Made by a program: the position numbers and the translations under genes. A DNA stretch of 10,232 nucleotides from Oscillospiraceae bacterium (GTDB lineage Bacteria; Bacillota; Clostridia; Oscillospirales; Oscillospiraceae). Position 1 is the first letter of the stretch; each line of letters begins with the position of its first letter. The stretch is taken from assembly GCA_031288675.1 (NCBI GenBank), contig JAITQY010000070.1, positions 1 through 10,232 on the forward strand. Direction: 5' to 3'. The notes under the pieces are model-generated. The model was not told where the DNA came from. It saw nothing but the letters and a program-made list of their open reading frames with translations, and searched no databases. Below, in pieces: positions 3,833 to 10,232 of this stretch.

Positions 3833-5147
3833 CAAATTCCATCAGGAACCTATTGAGGCTACTAAAGCCGTCCCTAAAATCGAGGTTCCTAACGGAGAGC
3901 TGAAGCGCAAACCGCAGCGTCCGGCAAATCCGCCGCCGCGGAAACCTCAGCCCGAATCCGCCGTACGCAGGCGCAGGCGTCCTACCGGATTACTCGGCGG
4001 TGTGCTGTATTTTGCGCTTATAGTCGGTATAAGCCTTGTGCTCGCTTGGTTGCTGTGGAAAGCCGCAAACGATGTCTTGTCGCTTGATAAACCGTTTGCA
4101 GAAGCGACCATAGACATTGAGGCTTTAGATTATGACCGCGGCATTCTAACAGCCAAACTTGACGAATATGAAATCTCGTATCCGCAATCCGCGTCGGTAA
4201 ATGAGCTTTTACGTATCTTTGACGACAACGGTAAAAAGCGTCCGAACGCTCCGTTTGATTTCGATTCCGTCGTTAAGCAGTTAAAAGAGCAGGGGATTAT
4301 TGAATACGAGTGGCTATTCAAGGTTTTCGCAAAAGTTGCGAGCGCTGAAAGCAAAATCGAACCCGGCGTCTACCAGCTTGATTCCACGCTTGATTACCGC
4401 GCTGTCGTATCTTCAATGAAGCATAACTCCGGCGCGCGCCCTGTCGTTAATGATGTTCTTATTCCGGAGGGCTATACCTGCAAACAGATTTTTGCGCTGT
4501 TAGAGCAAAAGAAAGTTTGCAGCGTAAAGGAGCTTAACGAAGCGGCGGCGAACTATCAGTTCAAGTATTCATTCTTGGATGGTCTGCCTTACGGTGACGC
4601 TAATCGTTTGGAAGGCTTCCTGTTCCCGGATACCTACTCGTTCTATCAGGGTTCTTCCGGAGATGAAGCGATAAAAAAATTCCTGAACAATTTTGATAAG
4701 AAGTTTACTCAGGAAATGCGCGATACCGTTGCGGCTCAGGGCAAATCAATTAAAGAAGTTCTTACGGTTGCCGCGCTTATTGAGCGCGAGGCAGCTAACG
4801 ATAAGGAACGTCCGACAATCGCAAGCGTTATATTCAACCGTCTGAACAACTGGAGCAACCCGCTTCTGCAAATTGACGCAAGCATACAGCACGCTCTGCC
4901 GGAACACAAGCCTGTCATCAATGCGGAAGACTTACAGCTCGACAGCCCTTATAACACTTACAAGTATGCGGGGCTTCCGCCCGGACCAATAGCTAACCCG
5001 GGCGTTCCGTCCATCAAAGCGGCTCTTGCTCCGGCAAGTACAAACTACTATTTTTATGCGCTCGGCAAAGATGAATCGCATCACTTCTTCAAAACTGAAG
5101 AAGAACACCGTAACTTTGTAGCAAGCAGCGAATTTATAAATAACTGA
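3822..5147 (+). CDS. mltG: Endolytic murein transglycosylase MltG (YceG-like)
   Basis: MltG cuts nascent glycan strands at the outer face of the membrane and is thought to terminate peptidoglycan chain growth. The 441-residue protein has a Pro/Arg/Lys-rich cytoplasmic tail (1-55) with a run of Arg at 49-53, one transmembrane helix at about 57-79, and an extracytoplasmic part. That part begins with a LysM-like region (FKVFAKVASAESKIEPGVYQL, ending near residue 187). The catalytic domain shows EGFLFPDTYSF, then LIEREA with Glu321 probably equivalent to the catalytic Glu218 of E. coli MltG. NRL, LQIDASIQHAL and SPYNTYKYAGLPPGPIANPG follow, all in family order. The start is supported by GGAG at 3811-3814, 7 nt ahead. 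It overlaps the 5-FCL end by 11 nt and is followed 27 nt later by alaS. I see no lesion. Confidence 0.93.
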   Translation: MNDNKFHQEPIEATKAVPKIEVPNGELKRKPQRPANPPPRKPQPESAVRRRRRPTGLLGGVLYFALIVGISLVLAWLLWKAANDVLSLDKPFAEATIDIEALDYDRGILTAKLDEYEISYPQSASVNELLRIFDDNGKKRPNAPFDFDSVVKQLKEQGIIEYEWLFKVFAKVASAESKIEPGVYQLDSTLDYRAVVSSMKHNSGARPVVNDVLIPEGYTCKQIFALLEQKKVCSVKELNEAAANYQFKYSFLDGLPYGDANRLEGFLFPDTYSFYQGSSGDEAIKKFLNNFDKKFTQEMRDTVAAQGKSIKEVLTVAALIEREAANDKERPTIASVIFNRLNNWSNPLLQIDASIQHALPEHKPVINAEDLQLDSPYNTYKYAGLPPGPIANPGVPSIKAALAPASTNYYFYALGKDESHHFFKTEEEHRNFVASSEFINN

Positions 5148-5174
5148 ATTTTAATCAAACTTAGGAGATCACAG

Positions 5175-7709
5175 ATGCAGCCGTTCGGGTTAAATGATAT
5201 AAGAGAAAAATTCTTATCGTTCTTTCAAAGCAAAGGCAGTTTAAGGTTGCCCTCTTTTCCGCTTGTACCGCAAGGAGACGCCTCTCTTTTGCTTATCAAC
5301 AGCGGTATGGCTCCGCTTAAACCCTATTTCAGCGGTGAGCTTCCGCCTCCGCAGGGCAACCGCCGTGTAACCACATGCCAAAAGTGCATTCGCACCCCGG
5401 ATATTGAGCGCGTCGGCAAAACGTCCCGGCACGGCACGTTCTTTGAGATGCTCGGCAATTTCAGCTTCGGCGATTACTTCAAAAGCGAGGCTTGCGCTTG
5501 GGCTTGGGAATTCTGCACGGATGTTATGAAGCTGCCCGTTGATAAACTATACGTCACCGTCTACGACGGCGAAGACGGAGGTATTCCGGACGATGAAGCT
5601 TACGGTATTTGGACAAAGGAAGTCGGCGTTGACCCGTCTCACGTCTCGCGTCTCGGCAAAGCTGATAACTTTTGGGAAATCGGAGCGGGACCCTGCGGTC
5701 CTTGCAGTGAGATTTACTTCGACCGCGGCGAAAAATACGGTTGCGGCGACCCTAATTGTGCGCCGGGTTGCGACTGTGACCGCTATGTTGAGTTCTGGAA
5801 CCTCGTATTCACTCAGTTTAATAACGACGGTAATAATAACTATACTCCTTTAAGCCAAAAGAATATTGATACCGGAATGGGCTTGGAGCGCATTGCCTGT
5901 ATCGTTCAGGGTGTAGAGAGCCTGTTCGATGTGGATACCATCATGAACATCACTAACAAAGTCAGCGAAATCACCGGAGCTGAATACGGTCAGAGTGAGA
6001 GCGTTGACGTCTCGCTCCGCGTGATTACCGACCATATCCGAAGCACTACTATGATGATATGTGACGGCGTACTGCCGTCTAATGAGGGGCGCGGCTATGT
6101 CCTGCGCCGCCTATTACGCCGCGCCGCCCGTCACGGGAAATTGCTTGGCGTAAGCAAACCGTTCCTGTTCGGGCTTTGCGAAACCGTTATAGACGAAAGC
6201 GCTAACGCATATCCGGAGCTTGCGGAACGCCGCGCTCAAATCGTCCGTGTCATCAAAGCGGAGGAAGAACGCTTCTCTTCCACAATCGACGCGGGAATGA
6301 AAATCTTGATGGAGCTTATTGACGCGGCGGAAAAGGCGAATGTCAAAATTCTTTCCGGAGCGGATTGCTTCAAACTTTACGATACGTTCGGATTCCCGAT
6401 AGACCTCACGCGCGAAATCCTTGAGGAGCGCGGAATGTCGCCGGATATGGACGGCTTCAATACGCATATGACAGAACAGCGTGAACGCGCCCGTGCCGCT
6501 ACTGCCGCGCTCGGCGAACACGGCTGGAAACATCTTGAACTTGGTCTCCCGAAAGAAGAAAAAACCGTTTTCACAGGCTACAATAGTTTTGAGGAAACCG
6601 ATGCGGTTGTCCGCGCAATCGGCAGCGGCTGGTGTGTACTTGACAAAACTCCGTTCTATGCCGAAAAGGGAGGTCAGATTGCCGACACCGGCACGATTGC
6701 CGGCTATACTGTAACCAACGTCCGTGAGACCAAAGACGGAAAATACTTACATCTCGGTGAATTTGAAACCGGAACGCTTGCGCCTGGCGATAAAGTGACG
6801 GCGTCTATTGACGTTCCGCGCCGTCTTGATATTATGCGGGCGCACAGTTCCGCGCATCTGCTTCAGGCGGCACTGCGTAAAGTACTCGGCAGCCACATAG
6901 AGCAAGCGGGAAGCTGGGTTGGACCTAATCAAACCCGTTTTGACTTTACGCATTTCCAAGCTGTTACCGCTGACGAACTGCTCCAAATTGAAAACACGGT
7001 CAACGGATGGATACTCGCCGATCTGCCGGTCACAGTTCAGGAAATGCCTGTTGATGAAGCCAAAAAATCAGGCGCGATTGCACTGTTTGGAGAAAAATAC
7101 GGCGATATAGTACGCGTTGTCAGGATGGGTGACGTAAGGATGGAATTTTGCGGAGGTACACATCTGACGAACACCGCAAAAATAGGACAAATCCGCTTAA
7201 CTTCAGAGTTCAGCGTTGCGGCTGGAGTACGCCGTATAGAGACTGTCACAGCTCGCGGAGCGATTGATAGTTACCGCTCGGACGCTGCCAAAGCGGCGGA
7301 CGAAGCCGAAAAACTGCGGCAGGACATTAAAGAGCGCGGCAAGGAAATAGACAAGCTTACCCGCGTTTGGATTGGCGCTTTAGTCAAAGACATACCTGTT
7401 GTTCCTGGTAAGATTACGGCGGTCAGGCTTGATGATCTTAACGGCGACCAGCTAAAAATCGCTTCGGAACACCTGATTGACAAAACCGTCGAAGCATTCG
7501 CCGTCGTGCTTGCGAGTGTAAACGGCGATAAGATAAACTTTGTTGCGGCGGCAAATAAAGAAGCTGTAGCAAGCGGCATAAAAGCCGGAGATCTGATTAA
7601 AAAAGTTACAGCCGCGACCGGCGGTAAGGGTGGCGGCCGCCCGGAACTCGCGATGGGAGCTGGAACTGACATATCTAAACTTGACGCGGCATTATCGGAG
7701 GTTAACTAA
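5175..7709 (+). CDS. alaS: Alanine--tRNA ligase
   Basis: AlaRS charges tRNA-Ala and hydrolyses mischarged Ser- and Gly-tRNA-Ala in the cytoplasm. At 844 residues it is complete, slightly shorter than the common length of about 875. The class II core is at the N-terminus: INSGMAPLKPYF, TTCQKCIRTPDIERVGKTSRH, and FFEMLGNFSFGDYFK, then GAGPCGPCSEIYFDRG. A Cys-rich insertion after it (YGCGDPNCAPGCDCDRY) is common in clostridial enzymes. The editing site has HSSAH (His557, His561) and CGGTH (Cys659, His663), the zinc-binding set. The C-terminal C-Ala domain ends in GGKGGGRPELAMGAG. The linker before TPFYAEKGGQIADTG appears about 15 residues shorter than usual. AGGAG (5163-5167) lies 7 nt ahead of the ATG. 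The 27-nt gap after mltG leaves no room for a T-box, so it is presumably expressed by read-through. It abuts rsfS with no gap. Confidence 0.96.
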   Translation: MQPFGLNDIREKFLSFFQSKGSLRLPSFPLVPQGDASLLLINSGMAPLKPYFSGELPPPQGNRRVTTCQKCIRTPDIERVGKTSRHGTFFEMLGNFSFGDYFKSEACAWAWEFCTDVMKLPVDKLYVTVYDGEDGGIPDDEAYGIWTKEVGVDPSHVSRLGKADNFWEIGAGPCGPCSEIYFDRGEKYGCGDPNCAPGCDCDRYVEFWNLVFTQFNNDGNNNYTPLSQKNIDTGMGLERIACIVQGVESLFDVDTIMNITNKVSEITGAEYGQSESVDVSLRVITDHIRSTTMMICDGVLPSNEGRGYVLRRLLRRAARHGKLLGVSKPFLFGLCETVIDESANAYPELAERRAQIVRVIKAEEERFSSTIDAGMKILMELIDAAEKANVKILSGADCFKLYDTFGFPIDLTREILEERGMSPDMDGFNTHMTEQRERARAATAALGEHGWKHLELGLPKEEKTVFTGYNSFEETDAVVRAIGSGWCVLDKTPFYAEKGGQIADTGTIAGYTVTNVRETKDGKYLHLGEFETGTLAPGDKVTASIDVPRRLDIMRAHSSAHLLQAALRKVLGSHIEQAGSWVGPNQTRFDFTHFQAVTADELLQIENTVNGWILADLPVTVQEMPVDEAKKSGAIALFGEKYGDIVRVVRMGDVRMEFCGGTHLTNTAKIGQIRLTSEFSVAAGVRRIETVTARGAIDSYRSDAAKAADEAEKLRQDIKERGKEIDKLTRVWIGALVKDIPVVPGKITAVRLDDLNGDQLKIASEHLIDKTVEAFAVVLASVNGDKINFVAAANKEAVASGIKAGDLIKKVTAATGGKGGGRPELAMGAGTDISKLDAALSEVN

Positions 7710-8081
7710 ATGGCGGACATACGCTTAACACCAAAACAAATGATGGAACTTGCGGTTAAAACGCTTGTTGACAAAAAAGCGAAGGACATCAAAGTCCTTC
7801 AAATTGAGCAAATTACTACGCTTGCCGATTACTTTATAATTGCTAACGGCACCTCTCTCCGTCAGCTTCGGACGCTTACAGAGGAACTTAGCGAAGCTCT
7901 TGAAGCCGTTGGAGAGCCGCCCCCTCGCGTGGAGGGTTACCGCAACGCCGGAGGCTGGACTCTCGTTGATTTCGGCGCTATTGCCGTCCACCTATTCACC
8001 GAAGAGGTTCGCAAATTCTACGACCTTGAACGTCTCTGGGGCGACGCTAAGGAAATTCCGCTGCCCTCAAGCGAGACGTAA
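7710..8081 (+). CDS. rsfS: Ribosome silencing factor RsfS (Iojap/DUF143)
   Basis: RsfS binds ribosomal protein uL14 on the large subunit and blocks joining of the small subunit, lowering translation when nutrients are scarce. The 123-residue protein carries the family core: LQIEQITTLADYFIIANGTSLRQL (about 31-54), then PPPRVEGYRNAGGWTLVDFGAIAVHLF and EVRKFYDLERLWGDA near the end, including the Trp/Asp-Phe-Gly and YDLERLW motifs typical of Iojap proteins. Its ATG follows the alaS stop directly, and its ribosome binding site GGAGG (7697-7701) lies inside alaS, so translation is probably coupled. The leuS gene starts 41 nt downstream. Placing a ribosome-silencing gene between two tRNA ligases ties it to translation capacity by co-expression. 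Confidence 0.95.
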   Translation: MADIRLTPKQMMELAVKTLVDKKAKDIKVLQIEQITTLADYFIIANGTSLRQLRTLTEELSEALEAVGEPPPRVEGYRNAGGWTLVDFGAIAVHLFTEEVRKFYDLERLWGDAKEIPLPSSET

Positions 8082-8122
8082 TACTTATTCCCGTCATATC
8101 AATCATTTACCTTGGAGGATTT

Positions 8123-10232
8123 ATGCCAAGCAAACCTAAATACTACGCGCTGATAGAATTCCCGTATCCGTCGGGAAACGGACTGCATGTCGGACATACG
8201 CGTCCGTTTACAGCTATGGATATTATTGCGCGTAAGCGCAGGATGCAGGGATACGATGTTCTCTTCCCGATAGGCTGGGATGCGTTCGGACTGCCGACCG
8301 AAAACTATGCCATCAAGAATCACGTTCATCCGCGCGACGTCACTGCGGAAAATATCAAACACTTCCGCGAACAAGCCAAGTCGCTTCTCTATTCTTTTAA
8401 CTGGGAGCGTGAGGTCAACACTACCGACCCAAGCTATTACAAGTGGACGCAGTGGATTTTCTTGCAGATGTTCAAACACGGACTTGCATATAAGACTAAA
8501 ATGCCCGTTAACTGGTGTACGAGCTGCAAATGCGTACTCGCTAACGAAGAAGTCGTGGACGGTGTTTGTGAACGTTGCGGAAGTGAAGTCGTGCGCAAAG
8601 AAAAATCGCAATGGATGCTCAAAATCACCGAATACGCTGAGCGTCTTATCGCCGACCTTGACGATGTTGATTATATTGAGCGCGCCAAAATACAGCAAAA
8701 GAACTGGATAGGCAAATCCTCTGGAGCAGAGCTTGATTTCAAACTTAACGCAGGCGGCGTGATTAAGGTTTACACTACGCGTCCTGATACGCTCTTCGGC
8801 GCGACATATATGGTTGTATCGCCGGAACACTCAATCCTTGAACAGCTTGCTCCGAACATCACTAACCTTGACGAGGTAAGGGCATATCAGGCTGAAGCCT
8901 CCAAAAAATCAGACTTTGAGCGCGGTGAACTCAACAAAAATAAAACTGGCGTTGAATTACATGGCGTCAAAGCCGTTAATCCGGTCACTAACGCCGAAAT
9001 CCCTGTTTTCATTGCTGACTACGTACTGTCAACCTACGGTACAGGCGCAATTATGGCGGTACCCGGACACGATGAACGCGACTGGGAATTTGCCCGCAAA
9101 TTTGGGCTTCCGATAGTAGAGGTCATATCCGGAGGGAACGTCTCTGAAGCCGCTTATACAGGTGACGGAGTCGCCGTAAACAGCGATTTCCTTAACGGTC
9201 TGCATGTTAAAGAAGCGAAAGCCAAAATGATTGCGTGGCTAACAGAAAAGGGGATAGGCGCGGAGAAAGTCAATTACAAACTCCGTGACTGGGTATTCAG
9301 CCGCCAGCGGTATTGGGGCGAACCTATTCCGATTGTTCACTGTGAACACTGCGGATACGTTCCTGTTGATGAAAAGGATTTGCCGCTTCTCCTCCCTGAA
9401 GTAAAGAGCTATGAGCCTACAGATAACGGAGAAAGCCCGCTTGCCGCAATGACCGAATGGGTCAACACGGCTTGCCCTAAGTGCGGCGCGCCCGCAAAGC
9501 GTGAGACCGACACTATGCCTCAATGGGCGGGTTCAAGCTGGTACTATCTGCGCTATATGTCGCCTGACTGCGATACAGCACTTGTTGACCCGGACGCAAT
9601 CAAATACTGGAATCAGGTTGACTGGTATAACGGAGGTATGGAGCACACCACGCTTCACTTGCTTTACTCTCGGTTTTGGCATAAGTTCCTTTATGACATA
9701 GGCGTCGTACCCGATAAAGAACCCTATGCCAAACGTACATCACAGGGGATGATACTCGGCGAGGACGGGCAAAAAATGTCCAAATCACGCGGAAATGTGA
9801 TAAATCCGGACGATGTTATCGCGGAGTACGGCGCGGATACACTCCGTCTCTACATTATGTTCATCGGTGACTTCGAGCAAACCGCTAACTGGAACAGCAA
9901 TGCGGTCAAAGGATGCCGGCGTTTTCTTGACAGAATTACCGGACTTACAAACAAACCGCTTCTTTCAAAATCGGCTTGCGAGCTAACTGTGCACAAAACT
10001 ATTCAAAAAGTCGGCGATGATATTGAACAGCTCAAATTCAATACCGCAATTGCTCAAATGATGACCCTACTTAACGAACTATCAGAGAAGGGCAGCTCGC
10101 TTGAAGACCTGCGTATTCTTCTAACTGTATTGTCCCCGTTTGCTCCGCAGACTTCACAGGAGCTATGGGCAAAACTTGGACTTCCCGGTGAAGTATCTAA
10201 GCAGCCGTGGGCGGCTTTCGACCCGTCTAAAA
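8123..10232 (+). CDS. leuS: Leucine--tRNA ligase (partial, cut by window end)
   Basis: LeuRS charges tRNA-Leu and edits Ile/norvaline errors. The open frame runs 703 codons to the window edge without a stop. Bacterial enzymes are usually about 800-870 residues, so 100-170 C-terminal residues lie outside. Class I motifs are HVGH at 22-25 and KMSKS at 551-555. The CP1 editing domain shows TTRPDTLFG at 218-226 and GTGAIMAVPGHDERD ending at Asp320, carrying the conserved Asp residues that keep cognate Leu out of the editing pocket. Two Cys-pair zinc-like knuckles are visible: CTSCKCVLANEEVVDGVCERCG, and CEHCG with a later CPKCG. WVFSRQRYWGEPIPI and YNGGMEHTTLHLLYSRFWHKF are typical of the catalytic core. 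The start is fixed by TTGGAGGA at 8113-8120, a few nt before ATG. No leader RNA element fits in the 41-nt gap after rsfS. Confidence 0.96.
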   Translation, partial: MPSKPKYYALIEFPYPSGNGLHVGHTRPFTAMDIIARKRRMQGYDVLFPIGWDAFGLPTENYAIKNHVHPRDVTAENIKHFREQAKSLLYSFNWEREVNTTDPSYYKWTQWIFLQMFKHGLAYKTKMPVNWCTSCKCVLANEEVVDGVCERCGSEVVRKEKSQWMLKITEYAERLIADLDDVDYIERAKIQQKNWIGKSSGAELDFKLNAGGVIKVYTTRPDTLFGATYMVVSPEHSILEQLAPNITNLDEVRAYQAEASKKSDFERGELNKNKTGVELHGVKAVNPVTNAEIPVFIADYVLSTYGTGAIMAVPGHDERDWEFARKFGLPIVEVISGGNVSEAAYTGDGVAVNSDFLNGLHVKEAKAKMIAWLTEKGIGAEKVNYKLRDWVFSRQRYWGEPIPIVHCEHCGYVPVDEKDLPLLLPEVKSYEPTDNGESPLAAMTEWVNTACPKCGAPAKRETDTMPQWAGSSWYYLRYMSPDCDTALVDPDAIKYWNQVDWYNGGMEHTTLHLLYSRFWHKFLYDIGVVPDKEPYAKRTSQGMILGEDGQKMSKSRGNVINPDDVIAEYGADTLRLYIMFIGDFEQTANWNSNAVKGCRRFLDRITGLTNKPLLSKSACELTVHKTIQKVGDDIEQLKFNTAIAQMMTLLNELSEKGSSLEDLRILLTVLSPFAPQTSQELWAKLGLPGEVSKQPWAAFDPSK

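Noticed and set aside
8099..8830. A 243-codon minus-strand open frame opposite leuS
   Set aside because: It is antisense to strongly conserved LeuRS coding sequence and shows no protein motifs. Codon bias of leuS keeps this frame open.

Overview
The window looks like a mid-GC chromosome segment of an anaerobic Firmicute, most likely an uncultured member of Clostridia. The evidence is near-consensus sigma-A promoters, strong AGGAGG-type ribosome binding sites, a lipoprotein-type solute-binding protein, clostridial-style TMPK and MltG sequences, and tightly packed or overlapping housekeeping genes. This is judged by eye; no database search was possible.

Layout, left to right. (1) 21-543, plus strand: a two-gene toxin-antitoxin module, with a RelB-like antitoxin overlapping a Txe/YoeB-family RNase toxin by 11 nt. 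(2) 544-637: a convergent intergenic gap holding a bidirectional intrinsic terminator. Abutting it is one 32-bp sequence with the full architecture of a type I-C CRISPR repeat but no second repeat and no cas genes in view. (3) 638-2261, minus strand: a two-gene ABC transporter operon for polar amino acids (ATPase, then lipoprotein binding protein) with a consensus promoter but no permease gene. (4) About 2262-2714: a divergent intergenic region with two strong promoters facing opposite ways. It also contains a roughly 164-bp block bordered by 11-bp direct repeats and carrying 7-bp-period repeats at both ends, which looks like a small inserted element. (5) 2715-10232, plus strand: a long, probably co-transcribed housekeeping series of tmk (interrupted by one in-frame stop), 5-formyltetrahydrofolate cyclo-ligase (with a short middle region), mltG, alaS, rsfS and leuS (cut by the window end).

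The plus-strand series joins nucleotide and folate metabolism (TMPK, 5-FCL), peptidoglycan strand termination (MltG) and translation (AlaRS, LeuRS, ribosome silencing factor). Most junctions overlap or leave fewer than 45 nt, so expression is probably coupled. No T-box leader precedes alaS or leuS.

The points most worth a second look are the solitary I-C-type CRISPR repeat fused to a terminator beside a toxin-antitoxin module, the tmk stop codon lying inside a perfect palindrome, and the heptad-repeat insertion separating two promoters upstream of tmk. I did not find a complete new multi-gene system.
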